A DNA stretch of 33,660 nucleotides, from the NCBI RefSeq assembly GCF_024539675.1, contig NZ_JAHHIT010000103.1:1-33660 (forward strand). The letters are read 5' to 3'. The position numbers were made by a program, and so were the translations under genes. Position 1 is the first letter of the stretch, and the number at the start of each line of letters is the position of its first letter. The notes beneath the pieces are model-generated. The model was not told where the DNA came from, did not search any database, and saw only the letters and a program-made list of their open reading frames with translations. Source of the DNA: Streptomyces hilarionis. Its GTDB lineage: Bacteria > Actinomycetota > Actinomycetes > Streptomycetales > Streptomycetaceae. Below, piece by piece: positions 1-7,990 of the stretch.

Positions 1-1
1 C

Positions 2-1474
2 CCCTCGTTCGCGGCGGCCGCCCCCGCCGAGGCCCCGCCCCACACCGGCGGGCTGCTCCTGCTGATCGACGGCACCGCAGGCCTCCTGACGGTCGCCGCC
101 CTCGGCATAGCCCTCCTCCTCCACCTGATCATCAGGGTCAGGCTCCAGCCGTTCGTCGCCCTGCTCGCCGTCTCCATAGCCGTCGGCCTGCTGGCCGGCC
201 TGTCCGTCACCGAGCTGTTCGGGACCGTCCAGCGCTCGGACGCCGTCTCCACCGTCGAGTCCGGCATGGGCGGCATCCTCGGCCACGTCGCGATCATCAT
301 CGGCCTGGGCACGATGCTCGGCGCGGTCCTCGAGGTCAGCGGCGGCGCCGAGGTGCTGGCGTCCCGGCTGCTCGGCCTGTTCGGCGAACGGCGCGCGCCC
401 CTCGCCATGGGCCTGACCGGCCTGATCTTCGGCATCCCGGTCTTCTTCGACGTCGGCATCTTCGTGCTCGCCCCGATCGTCTACGCGGCCGCCAAGCGGG
501 GCGGCGGGTCGATCCTGCTGTACTGCCTGCCCCTGCTGGCGGGCCTGTCGATGACCCACGCGTTCCTGCCGCCGCACCCCGGCCCGGTCGCGGCCGCCGC
601 ACTGCTCCACGTCGACCTCGGCCGGGTCATTCTCATGGGCGTCGTCTGCGGCGTCCCGGCGGTCCTCGCGGCCTGGGCGTACGCGGCGTGGGTCGGCCGC
701 CGCGTCTTCGTCGCCGTGCCGCAGGACATGGTCGAGGCGGCGGCGGAGGCGAAGCGGGCCGTCGTCGAGGAGCAGCGGGCGCAGGGCGTGACGCCGCGCG
801 AGGACCCGGTGCCGCTCGGCACGGTCGTCGGGATCATCGGGACGCCGCTGGTGCTCATCCTCGCCGCCACCTTCTCCTCGATCGCGCTGGACCCCTCCAC
901 GGGCCGCTCGGTGATCGAGTTCTTCGGCAGCCCGTTCGTGGCGCTGACCATCGCCCTGCTGCTGGCCTACTACCTGCTGGGCATCCGGCGCGGCTGGTCC
1001 CGCAGGTCGCTGGAGACGGTCTCGACGGCCTCGCTGAAGCCGGTCGGCAACATCCTGCTGGTCGTCGGCGCGGGCGGGGTCTTCGGCGCCGTCCTGAAGG
1101 CGAGCGGGGTGGCCCAGGCCCTCTCGGACGCCTTCAACGGGATCGGCCTGCCGGTGATCGTGCTCTCCTACCTGATCTCGGTGGTGCTGCGGGTCGCCCA
1201 GGGGTCCGCCACGGTGGCCATCGTGACCACGGCGGGCATCGTGGCGCCGCTGCTCGCCGAGGGCGACCACTCGCAGTCCTTCGTGGCGCTCGTCATCATG
1301 GCCGTCTCGGCCGGCTCGATCTTCGCCAGTCACGTCAACGACGGCGGATTCTGGATGGTGGCCAAGTACTTCGGCATCAGCGAGCGCGACACCCTCAGGA
1401 CGTGGACCGTGCTGGAGACGGTGCTCTCGCTGGCCGGGTTCGCGACGGCGGCCGTATTGAGCCTCTTCGTCTAG
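2..1474 (+). CDS. GntP-family gluconate/organic acid permease (5' partial)
   Basis: Polytopic inner-membrane permease of the GntP (gluconate:H+ symporter) family. The reading frame is open from base 2 and encodes recognisable GntP sequence well before the first internal ATG at 266: a hydrophobic helix, then LQPFVALL and the ESGMGGILG segment typical of the family N-terminus. The true start therefore lies at or left of the window edge. Further family features are the PVFFDVGIFVLAP helix, the MTHAFLPPHPGPVAAA loop and the C-terminal HVNDGGFW segment. About 490 residues are present, so only a few are missing (family about 440-470 plus a longer N-terminus here). The family imports gluconate or related hydroxy acids; the substrate cannot be read from sequence. 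A kinase gene may lie upstream, outside the window. Confidence 0.9.
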   Translation, partial: PSFAAAAPAEAPPHTGGLLLLIDGTAGLLTVAALGIALLLHLIIRVRLQPFVALLAVSIAVGLLAGLSVTELFGTVQRSDAVSTVESGMGGILGHVAIIIGLGTMLGAVLEVSGGAEVLASRLLGLFGERRAPLAMGLTGLIFGIPVFFDVGIFVLAPIVYAAAKRGGGSILLYCLPLLAGLSMTHAFLPPHPGPVAAAALLHVDLGRVILMGVVCGVPAVLAAWAYAAWVGRRVFVAVPQDMVEAAAEAKRAVVEEQRAQGVTPREDPVPLGTVVGIIGTPLVLILAATFSSIALDPSTGRSVIEFFGSPFVALTIALLLAYYLLGIRRGWSRRSLETVSTASLKPVGNILLVVGAGGVFGAVLKASGVAQALSDAFNGIGLPVIVLSYLISVVLRVAQGSATVAIVTTAGIVAPLLAEGDHSQSFVALVIMAVSAGSIFASHVNDGGFWMVAKYFGISERDTLRTWTVLETVLSLAGFATAAVLSLFV

Positions 1475-1525
1475 GTCTCGCCGGGGTCGGGGCGCGCAAC
1501 TCCCGTAACGAAGTAGGGGCTGGCT

Positions 1526-2203
1526 GTGTCCGGCACAGGATCTTCGACCATACTGCCCGCTGTGGAGCAGCGCATAGGTTCGAGCAGCCAGCCCCTGGAG
1601 GGCGCCGGATTCGACCCGGCATTCATCCCCGGGCTCACGTCGCCCGCGACCGCGAAGCCGGCGGACGGGTCGCAGACCGAGGACGAGGTCGTCGACACCG
1701 GGGAGGTGAAGGCCGAGGACGCGGAGACCGAGGACGCGAAGGGCGCCGGGGCGAAGGGCGCGGAGCCCGCCGTCGGGGAGTCCGCCGCCGACGAGCCCGA
1801 AGCCCGGGCCGAGGAGGAGGAGCCGGCCGACGGCCCCGCCTTCGAGGCCGCCGACCGCCGTGCCCGGTTCACCGCCGACGCGCGGGGCGTGCGCCTGCGT
1901 CTCGACGAGGAGGAGTGCGAGTTCCGCTGGGACGAGATCGGCGCCGTCGAGACGGAGTCGCCCCGGTTCGGCAAGCGGTTCACCATCACGGTGCACACCC
2001 CTGACCGCCGTTGGTACCCGATCGAGATCGAGGCGACGGCCAGGGCGCGCTTCCAGGAGTGGGAGGACCAGCTGGACGCGGTCCTCGACGCCTACTTCGA
2101 GGAAGGCGACGCCGAGGACGCTGCGGCCGACGCGAAGGACGCCGACGCGAAGGACGCCGAGGACACGGACGTCAAGGGCGCCGGCGTCAAGGACGCCGAC
2201 TAG
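1526..2203 (+). CDS. Acidic PH-like domain protein, function unknown
   Basis: Conserved-type hypothetical protein of 225 residues if the GTG at 1526 is used; a second GTG at 1562 (residue 13) is an equally plausible start. No signal peptide or membrane helix. Residues 25-105 are acidic and low-complexity (Glu, Asp, Ala, Lys). Residues 110-190 form a compact beta-rich domain with the pattern F-x-W-x-E-I-x-x-V, then D-R-R-W-Y and W-x-x-Q-L-x-x-V-L, like a PH-type fold. The tail (190-225) repeats D-A-K-D-A units and may be a flexible charged linker. The same domain pattern recurs in the protein at 7478-7951. The function is not recognised. The gene converges on the carboxypeptidase with no base between the two stop codons. 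Confidence 0.8.
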   Translation: MSGTGSSTILPAVEQRIGSSSQPLEGAGFDPAFIPGLTSPATAKPADGSQTEDEVVDTGEVKAEDAETEDAKGAGAKGAEPAVGESAADEPEARAEEEEPADGPAFEAADRRARFTADARGVRLRLDEEECEFRWDEIGAVETESPRFGKRFTITVHTPDRRWYPIEIEATARARFQEWEDQLDAVLDAYFEEGDAEDAAADAKDADAKDAEDTDVKGAGVKDAD

Positions 2204-3568
2204 TCAGGCGCAGTACTGGCTCTGCTTCCCGATGGACCGGTACATGCAGTCCGCGTTCTCGAGAAGCTGTAGCACCGCGTCCCGGTTGCGGGAGGTCTCC
2301 CGCTCGATGACCTCGTCGGGCGGGTAGAACCCGCCTCCCGCACCGGACGTCGGATACATCTCGAAGGTGTACGAGAAGATCTTCTGCGTGCCCCAGAGGT
2401 AGTCGTCGATCGACCCGTCGGTGATGTACAGGTCGCTCGACTGCTCGGCCGTGTACCCGTTGCTCGCGGCCATCTTCTGCCCGACGGCCTTGAACGCGGC
2501 GTTGTCGTCCGCGGTCATCCCCGTCGCCGTGTCGGAGTAGGTGTAGCCGAACGGCCACAGCACCAGTTCGCTGTAGGTGTGGAAGTCGATCCCGGCGGTG
2601 ATCTGCTGCTTGCCGCCCACCACCCGGCTGCGCACGAAGTCGGCGACGACCTTCACCTCGGGCGCCGACTCGGCGGACGCGCCGCGGTAGGTCTCGGAGG
2701 ACGTGGACCCCGAGGAGCCGCCGCAGCAGCCCCACTTGAAGTTCCAGTTCCGGTTGAGGTCCGTGCCGACGTACGAGGAGCCGGAGTTGGGCTGGCGGTT
2801 CTTGCGCCAGGAGCGGTAGGAGCCGGTGGCGATGTCGTACTCGCCGCCGTCCGGGTTGAGGTCGGGGACGATCCAGATCTCGCGGCCGTTCACCATGTTC
2901 GTCACCCGCGGGTCCGAGCCGTAGCCGGCGCCCAGCTCGCGGATCAGGTACAGCGCCATCTCCACGGTGAGGTGCTCGCGGGCGTGCTGGTGGTGGGTGA
3001 ACAGCACCTCGGGCTCCGCCTCGTCGACGCCCACGTTGTCGCTGATCTTGACGGCGACGATGTCCCGGCCCTGGTACGACCTGCCGATGACGCGCTTGCT
3101 CATGATGCCCGGGTAGGCGGCGATGCGCTGGTCGATCTCCGCCGTCATCTCGGCGTAGTTGTGGTACTTCGCGTCGGCGGTGGGGAAGTCGAACAGCCTC
3201 CCGCCGTCCTGCCCGGCCCGGTCCGGCGCCGAGCCGAGCGCGGAGACCTCGTATCCCTGGGCGCGCAGCCGCCGGATCTGCTCGGCGCGGCCGGAGACCA
3301 CCACGCTCTCCGCGTCGGCCTCGTCGACGCTGACCCCGGACGCGGCGATCGCGGTGCGCAACTGGGGGGTGCTGTGCGGGACGTGGACCTCGTACTGCCG
3401 GACGTCGTCGGCGGACGGCGCGGCCCCGACGGCCCCGCGGGCCGCCGCGTCGGTGACCGTCGCCGACAGGGGCGCCGCCAGGGCGAGGGCCAGCAGGGCG
3501 GCGAGGGCGGCGGAGCGCCGGCCGCCGATGCCGGCGCCGGCGCCTGATCCGCGAATGCGAAGTCGCAT
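2204..3568 (-). CDS. Secreted M14-family zinc carboxypeptidase
   Basis: Metallocarboxypeptidase of 454 residues that removes C-terminal amino acids from peptides outside the cell. Residues 1-45 form a signal peptide (Arg-rich start, long Ala/Leu core, AAA-type cleavage region). A propeptide-like segment runs to about 125, followed by the M14 catalytic domain. Zinc ligands are visible as H195-A-R-E198 and H330 (in DFHTYSE); N272-R273 in the DLNRNW motif binds the substrate carboxylate and E403 in TFEMYP is the catalytic glutamate. All key residues are present, so it should be active. Start: ATG after GAGGAGAG, about 8 nt away, well supported. It is transcribed alone, divergently from the Nramp-like gene. 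Confidence 0.93.
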   Translation of the reverse strand: MRLRIRGSGAGAGIGGRRSAALAALLALALAAPLSATVTDAAARGAVGAAPSADDVRQYEVHVPHSTPQLRTAIAASGVSVDEADAESVVVSGRAEQIRRLRAQGYEVSALGSAPDRAGQDGGRLFDFPTADAKYHNYAEMTAEIDQRIAAYPGIMSKRVIGRSYQGRDIVAVKISDNVGVDEAEPEVLFTHHQHAREHLTVEMALYLIRELGAGYGSDPRVTNMVNGREIWIVPDLNPDGGEYDIATGSYRSWRKNRQPNSGSSYVGTDLNRNWNFKWGCCGGSSGSTSSETYRGASAESAPEVKVVADFVRSRVVGGKQQITAGIDFHTYSELVLWPFGYTYSDTATGMTADDNAAFKAVGQKMAASNGYTAEQSSDLYITDGSIDDYLWGTQKIFSYTFEMYPTSGAGGGFYPPDEVIERETSRNRDAVLQLLENADCMYRSIGKQSQYCA

Positions 3569-3639
3569 GAACTCTCCTCGTGGGGAGTCGGGTCGTGGGG
3601 GGCTGTGCGTGTGCCGTGTGCGGCGGTGCGGTGCCGCTC

Positions 3640-3668
3640 ATCGTCAATCCGTGGCATGGACAGGTCAA
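3640..3668 (-). promoter_or_regulatory. Candidate promoter of the carboxypeptidase gene
   Basis: On the minus strand a TTGACC -35 (3663-3668) is followed after 17 nt by GACGAT (3640-3645). This leaves a leader of about 65 nt before the carboxypeptidase ATG. It resembles a housekeeping sigma promoter; it was identified by eye only. Confidence 0.45.
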
Positions 3669-3809
3669 GGGACGACAAAGGGCCGATGGCCGGAACCATG
3701 CGAAAAACGGCGCATGACCGGCCGCGAAGTGTAATTGCGCCCGCATCCGGCGAAAGCGATCACACGCGCGAGCGGGTGCGCACATCGGGTGCAGATCGCG
3801 CGGGCCCTC

Positions 3810-3838
3810 TTGCCGCCCCGGCCTCTTTGAGCTTTCTT
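3810..3838 (+). promoter_or_regulatory. Candidate leaderless promoter of the Nramp-like gene
   Basis: TTGCCG (3810-3815), a 17-nt spacer and TTTCTT (3833-3838) stand 7 nt before the ATG at 3846. No Shine-Dalgarno sequence precedes that ATG, which fits a leaderless mRNA and argues against the TTG at 3837 as the start. Confidence 0.35.
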
Positions 3839-3845
3839 GACCTTC

Positions 3846-5186
3846 ATGGCGGACACCACGGGACCACCCACGGGACACTCCACGACCACCGGGCCTCTCC
3901 CCGGAAGCGACGACGAACCCGCACCGCGCACGTCCAGTTGGAAGCACATCGGCCCCGGGATCGTGGTCGCCGCCACCGGCGTCGGCGCCGGCGACCTGGT
4001 GGCCACGCTCATCGCCGGCAGCAACTTCGGCTACACCCTGCTCTGGGCGGCGATCGCCGGCTGCCTGGTCAAGATCTCCCTCGCCGAGGCGGCCGGCCGC
4101 TGGCACCTGGCCACCGGCCGCACCCTGTTCGACGGCTGGGCGAGCCTGGGCCGCTGGACGAGCTGGTTCTTCGTCGCCTACGTCGTCGTCTGGGGCTTCG
4201 TCTACGGCGCGGCGGCGATGTCGTCGAGCGCGCTGCCGCTCCAGGCGCTCTTCCCGCACGTGATGGACCTGCGGTGGTGGGCCGTCGCCTGCGGGCTGGT
4301 GGGCCTGGTGTTCGTGTGGTTCAACAAGTACGCCGTCTTCGAGAAGGTCATGACGCTCCTGGTGGGCGTCATGTTCGTGGTGACGGTCTATCTGGCGGTC
4401 CGCGTCACCCCCCACCTCGGCGAGGCCTTCGCGGGGCTGCTGCCGGTCCTGCCGGACGAGAAGGACTCCGTCCTCAACACCCTCGGCCTGATCGGCGGCG
4501 TCGGCGGCACCATCACCCTCGCCGCCTACGGGTACTGGGTCAACGCCAAGGGCTGGACCGACGCGGGCTGGATGAAGGTCATGCGGCTCGACAACCGGGT
4601 CGCGTACCTCACCACCGGCGTGTTCGTCGTGGCCATGCTCTTCGTCGGCGCGGAGCTGCTGCACTCCGCGAACGTGGCGATCGCGAGCGGCGACAAGGGG
4701 CTCGTCCAGCTGAGCGACATCCTGGAGGAGCGGTACGGGGCGGCGACGGCCACGTTCTTCCTGATCGGCTTCTTCGCCACCTCCTTCACCTCGCTGATCG
4801 GCGTCTGGCACGGCGTCAGCCTGATGTTCGCCGACTTCGTCGCCCGGCACCGCGGCCGCGGCGACGCCGGCGGCACGCAGGTCGCCTCCGGGGAACGGGA
4901 ACGGTCCTGGCCCTTCCGGGCGTATCTGCTGTGGCTGACCTTCCCGCCGATCGTGCTGCTCTTCCAGGGGCAGCCGTTCCGCCTGATCATCCTCTACGGC
5001 GTGCTGGGCGCGGCCTTCCTGCCCTTCCTGGCGGGAACCCTGCTGTGGCTGCTGAACTCCTCGCGCACGCCCGGGCGGTGGCGCAACGGACCGCTGAGCA
5101 ACGGGATGCTGGTGCTGGCGGGCCTGCTGTTCCTGGTGCTGTGCGTGAAGCAGATCGCGGACCAGCCGTGGGGGGACTTCTTCTGA
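3846..5186 (+). CDS. Nramp-family transporter with altered metal-site motifs
   Basis: Integral membrane protein of 446 residues with about 11 helices after a 30-residue polar N-terminus. The opening WKHIGPGIVVAATG...AGSNFGYTLLW matches helix 1 of Nramp metal-ion:proton symporters. However, the helix-1 metal motif DPGN is replaced by GAGD (residues 47-50) and the helix-6 region that normally reads MPH is LAAYGYW. It is therefore an Nramp relative outside the classical Mn/Fe MntH group; such relatives include magnesium-type and uncharacterised members, and the substrate is open. Start ATG 3846 is chosen from the leaderless promoter pattern. The gene is monocistronic, with a hairpin downstream at 5272-5311. 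Confidence 0.85.
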   Translation: MADTTGPPTGHSTTTGPLPGSDDEPAPRTSSWKHIGPGIVVAATGVGAGDLVATLIAGSNFGYTLLWAAIAGCLVKISLAEAAGRWHLATGRTLFDGWASLGRWTSWFFVAYVVVWGFVYGAAAMSSSALPLQALFPHVMDLRWWAVACGLVGLVFVWFNKYAVFEKVMTLLVGVMFVVTVYLAVRVTPHLGEAFAGLLPVLPDEKDSVLNTLGLIGGVGGTITLAAYGYWVNAKGWTDAGWMKVMRLDNRVAYLTTGVFVVAMLFVGAELLHSANVAIASGDKGLVQLSDILEERYGAATATFFLIGFFATSFTSLIGVWHGVSLMFADFVARHRGRGDAGGTQVASGERERSWPFRAYLLWLTFPPIVLLFQGQPFRLIILYGVLGAAFLPFLAGTLLWLLNSSRTPGRWRNGPLSNGMLVLAGLLFLVLCVKQIADQPWGDFF

Positions 5187-5513
5187 TTCCGGGCACGGGC
5201 AGCGCGGGTGCGGGGGCCGTCCCGTGGGCCGGGCAAGGCCGGGGCCCCGGGCGTCGGGCCGGGGTCCGTCAGGCGCCTCTCGCGGACCGCCGATCCGCGG
5301 CGGGAGGCGCCCGCGTCCCGGCCCGTACGGGCGGCTCGGCGCGAGCGCGACCCGCGGTGCGACACGGGGCGTCGCCGGCCGCGCGCACCGGCGCCACGGG
5401 CCGCGTCTGCCCGCGCCGCCCGGCGAGCGGCGCCCGGCGCGGGAGGCTCCCGCCCTGCTCGCCGACGCCCGGACCCGAGCCGGAAGGCCAGTCCATCGCC
5501 GTCCCCTCCGCCG
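5187..5513. other. Gene-free convergent intergenic region
   Basis: These 327 bases lie between two converging genes. They are very GC-rich. Open frames here continue from neighbouring genes and show no start with a ribosome binding site. The only structure seen is the hairpin at 5272-5311. Confidence 0.6.
5272..5311. terminator. GC-rich hairpin, likely bidirectional terminator
   Basis: GGCGCCTC (5272-5279) pairs with GAGGCGCC (5304-5311), and inside it CGCGGA (5281-5286) pairs with TCCGCG (5294-5299). There is no T-tract, as is common for actinobacterial terminators. It sits between the converging Nramp-like gene and the gene for the sigma factor's partner protein. Confidence 0.5.
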
Positions 5514-6776
5514 TCAGTCCTCGGCGCTGCGCCACCGCGGGCTGAGCGCGATCGCCCGCAGCTGCCCCATCGTCAGGGCAGGCTCGGCCCGCGTCGCCTT
5601 CCGGTCCTGCGCGGAGGCGTTGAACGCGCTGACCACCACCCGCAGGCCGTCCTTGCGCAGGGTGTCGGCGGTCCACATCACGACGCCCTCGCCGCCCTTC
5701 TCGCCCGGCCCCTGGCGCGTGGCGACGCGGGTGCCGTCGGCGAGCGTCTCGGCGTCGGAGCCGTACAGCTCACCGGCCGCATCCGACATCCCCGGCTGCA
5801 CGTTGACCTGGACCAGGCCGGCGCCCTTGCCGTCGTCGACGACGAAGTAGGCGTAGCCGCTCTCCTGGCTGCCGTGCGCGACGCGGTCCAGGCCCTCGGG
5901 CAGCAGGAGGCTGAGCTTGCGCAGGATGAGCCAGCCGGCCATCCCCCCGGGCCGGGCGGACGAGCCGGACGATCCGGGAGGGGGAGTGCCCTCCTTCTCC
6001 CCGGGCATGGCGTCGATGATCCGGCGCCAGTCGGAGGCCGCGGCCAGCGCCTTCAACCGGGCCGGCGACAGCGGCGGTTCGGGCCGGGTCACCGGCTTGC
6101 CCTTCTCCGCGGCGGCGTTCCACTCGATGACGCTCACATGGTGCCCGGCCGGGGTGACCAGGTCCGCGCCCCACGCCTTGGTGTCCTCGCGGCGGTCGGG
6201 ATACTCGTACCCCTGGTAGACGGTGACCGCCGACCTGTCGGGCAGGATCTCGGTGGTGCAGGTCTCGAAGGGCGACTGCCCGCCCTTCTTCGGGCAGGGC
6301 AGCACGGCGGCGGACGGATTGACCTCGCGGCCCTGCGAGCGGACCCGGTCCAGGCCCACGGAGACGGACCCCGCCCCCTTGCCGTCGTCGAACGCGCCCA
6401 CCGCGAGCGGCGGCAGGTCCCCGCCCGTGCCGCGCGCGTCGGAGGTGGTGAACGTCCCCCGCGGCAGCAGCTTTCGCAGGGTGCGGACCACGTCGTCGGC
6501 CGAGTAGGCCTTCGGCGCGGCGCTGCCCTCGGCGGCGACCGAGGACGGCTTCGCGGCGGGCGCGCCGTCCCACGGCGTCAGCAGCGCCCCGCTCACCCCC
6601 ACGAGGGCCAGTCCGGCCGCGCCCCCCGCCACGGCCGCCCTGCGCCGCAGCCGGCGGCCGCGCGCCTGCCCCGCGGCCACGAGCGTGCCGCTCGGGCTGC
6701 CGAAGGCGCCGCCGGTCTCGTGCAGGGCCGCGGCGAGCCGCTCCTCGAAGGGATCGCTGTGCTGGTCAACGGGCAT
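5514..6776 (-). CDS. Membrane-anchored two-repeat protein paired with an ECF sigma factor
   Basis: Protein of 420 residues with a short polar N-terminus (1-46, ending in an Arg cluster), one membrane helix (about 47-66) and a large extracytoplasmic part. That part consists of two copies of one domain: about 93-252 and 281-416. Each copy starts with LRKL and LLP-G, carries DDGKGAG followed by alternating Val/Ser, and ends with an NA-A---K----EP-L--..L-A-A-S--W pattern. The topology and the location 67 nt downstream of a sigma gene suggest an anti-sigma factor or signal-sensing partner, but no known anti-sigma zinc motif (HxxxCxxC) is present. Function is inferred from context only. Confidence 0.8.
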   Translation of the reverse strand: MPVDQHSDPFEERLAAALHETGGAFGSPSGTLVAAGQARGRRLRRRAAVAGGAAGLALVGVSGALLTPWDGAPAAKPSSVAAEGSAAPKAYSADDVVRTLRKLLPRGTFTTSDARGTGGDLPPLAVGAFDDGKGAGSVSVGLDRVRSQGREVNPSAAVLPCPKKGGQSPFETCTTEILPDRSAVTVYQGYEYPDRREDTKAWGADLVTPAGHHVSVIEWNAAAEKGKPVTRPEPPLSPARLKALAAASDWRRIIDAMPGEKEGTPPPGSSGSSARPGGMAGWLILRKLSLLLPEGLDRVAHGSQESGYAYFVVDDGKGAGLVQVNVQPGMSDAAGELYGSDAETLADGTRVATRQGPGEKGGEGVVMWTADTLRKDGLRVVVSAFNASAQDRKATRAEPALTMGQLRAIALSPRWRSAED

Positions 6777-6843
6777 GGTGAACCACCGTCTTTCGCGGGA
6801 GATGGAGGGAACGTCTTCGGCCGGGGCGGCGAGGGCCGGCGGC

Positions 6844-7356
6844 TCAGGGGCGGGCGTACAGGCTCATGTCCTCGCCGAGCAGCTCCCGCAGCCGGCCGAG
6901 CGCCCGGGAGCAGCGCGTGCGCACCGCCGCCGAGCTCGCGTTCATCGCGCCGGCGGTCTCCTCGACCGAGCGGTCCTCCCAGTACCGCAGGACCACGACG
7001 GCCCGGTCCTTCGCGGGCAGCCGGCCCAGCGCCTGCAACAGGGTGAGCCGCAGCGGCATGTCGGCGGCCCCGCCGTCGGCCACGTCCGGGAACGTCGCCA
7101 CGGCCCGCTCGCGGCTGCTGCGCCGCCGCTGGTGGGCGAGGAAGGTGCGGGTGAGGACGGTCTGCGCGTACCCGGCCGGGTTGTCGACCCGGGACACGCG
7201 CGTCCAGCGCAGGTAGAGCCTGCCGAGGGTCTCCTGCACCAGGTCCTCGGCGAGGTGCGTGTCCCCTGCGGTGAGCAGACACGCCGAGCGGTACAGATGC
7301 CCGGTGCGCGCCGCCGCGAACTCGGCGTAGCCCTCCGCGCGGGCGGACTGCCTCAT
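6844..7356 (-). CDS. ECF RNA polymerase sigma factor, SigE-type subfamily
   Basis: Alternative sigma factor of 170 residues with the two ECF domains. Region 2 (about 10-80) includes the EDLVQETLGRLYLRW motif that contacts core RNA polymerase and the -10 element. Region 4 (about 105-160) contains ALGRLPAKDRAVVVLRYWEDRSVEETA and a recognition helix for the -35 element. Length and motifs match the SigE family abundant in Streptomyces. Start ATG follows a GGGGGAA ribosome site. It forms an operon with the membrane protein at 5514-6776, and the pair probably acts as sigma factor and regulator in an envelope response. Confidence 0.93.
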   Translation of the reverse strand: MRQSARAEGYAEFAAARTGHLYRSACLLTAGDTHLAEDLVQETLGRLYLRWTRVSRVDNPAGYAQTVLTRTFLAHQRRRSSRERAVATFPDVADGGAADMPLRLTLLQALGRLPAKDRAVVVLRYWEDRSVEETAGAMNASSAAVRTRCSRALGRLRELLGEDMSLYARP

Positions 7357-7422
7357 GAATGTTCCCCCTGTGCCGGTCTGCCTGCTGTCCTCACCTCACT
7401 AATGCGGTGGGGGGAGGGAAAT

Positions 7423-7427
7423 GTTTC
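7423..7427 (-). promoter_or_regulatory. Possible ECF-type -35 box for the sigma operon
   Basis: The minus strand reads GAAAC here, about 65 nt upstream of the sigma factor ATG. GAAAC/GGAAC -35 boxes are typical of ECF promoters, so the sigma factor could activate its own operon. No clear -10 partner was established. Confidence 0.25.
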
Positions 7428-7464
7428 ACGGCGGACCGACAGCGGGGCCTCGGCCGGCGCCGGG

Positions 7465-7470
7465 TAGGTT
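7465..7470 (+). promoter_or_regulatory. -10 element of a leaderless promoter
   Basis: TAGGTT stands 7 nt before the GTG at 7478, the usual arrangement for leaderless Streptomyces genes. It supports GTG 7478 over the upstream ATG at 7421. No good -35 was found. Confidence 0.5.
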
Positions 7471-7477
7471 CGGGGCT

Positions 7478-7951
7478 GTGACAGACCAGCCGCCGCCACC
7501 GCCCGCCGTGCCCCCGGGCTTCGGCCCGCCCCCGCCGCAGTACGCCCCGCGGGCGGTCGCGCCGCAGGCCTTCCCCGCGCAGCAGGGCCCGCCTCCGTAC
7601 GCCTCGCCCCCGTACGCCTCGCCCCCGTATGCCGCGCAGCCTCACGCCCCGCAGCCCGGACCGGGCGGGGCGGGGCCGGGGTTCCTGGCGGTCGACAAGC
7701 GCAACTCGGTCGTCGTCGACGCGTCGGGCGTCGCGTTCGAGATGTACGACATCACCGTGGACTTCCCGTGGGCCGAGATCCGCAGCGTGCACTACCGCGC
7801 GCGCCCCGACGGCAGGGCGCTGATGGTCGCCGTCGTCCATCTGGACGGCAGGGTCTACGAGTGCGTGGTGACGGCGAAGCCGAAGGAGCGGTTGCAGGGC
7901 TGGTTCGCCCAACTGGCCTGGGTGCTCGGCCACTACCGGCCGACGGGCTGA
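7478..7951 (+). CDS. Proline-rich PH-like domain protein, function unknown
   Basis: Cytoplasmic protein of 157 residues. Residues 1-65 are Pro/Ala/Tyr-rich with PPYAS repeats encoded by a 15-bp tandem repeat. Residues 68-155 form a beta-rich domain: V-D-x-x-G-V-A-F-E, then F-P-W-A-E-I-R-S-V, D-G-R-V-Y and W-F-A-Q-L-A-W-V-L. This pattern parallels the C-terminal domain of the protein at 1526-2203, so the two are probably distant paralogues of a small PH-like family. Start GTG 7478 is set by the TAGGTT -10 element 7 nt upstream; the ATG at 7421 would add 19 poorly supported residues. It is divergent from the sigma operon. Confidence 0.8.
   Translation: MTDQPPPPPAVPPGFGPPPPQYAPRAVAPQAFPAQQGPPPYASPPYASPPYAAQPHAPQPGPGGAGPGFLAVDKRNSVVVDASGVAFEMYDITVDFPWAEIRSVHYRARPDGRALMVAVVHLDGRVYECVVTAKPKERLQGWFAQLAWVLGHYRPTG
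7595..7636 (+). repeat. 15-bp tandem repeat, about 2.8 copies
   Basis: The unit CCGTACGCCTCGCCC occurs at 7595-7609 and 7610-7624, followed by a degenerate third copy. It encodes the PYASP repeats of the proline-rich N-terminus. Copy number could vary between strains. Confidence 0.8.
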
Positions 7952-7976
7952 GGGCCGGGGGCTCGCGGCCCGTCGG
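7940..7976. terminator. Hairpin between converging genes
   Basis: CCGACGGGC (7940-7948) is complementary to GCCCGTCGG (7968-7976), a 9-bp stem around a 19-nt loop. It overlaps the end of the proline-rich gene and precedes the end of the acetyltransferase gene. It is a plausible bidirectional terminator without a T-tract. Confidence 0.45.
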
Positions 7977-7990
7977 AGGGCGGCGCGGCC

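Noticed and set aside
2187..4850. 887-codon open frame on the minus strand
   Set aside because: It overlaps the carboxypeptidase and Nramp genes in another frame and has no domain; such frames are common in high-GC DNA.
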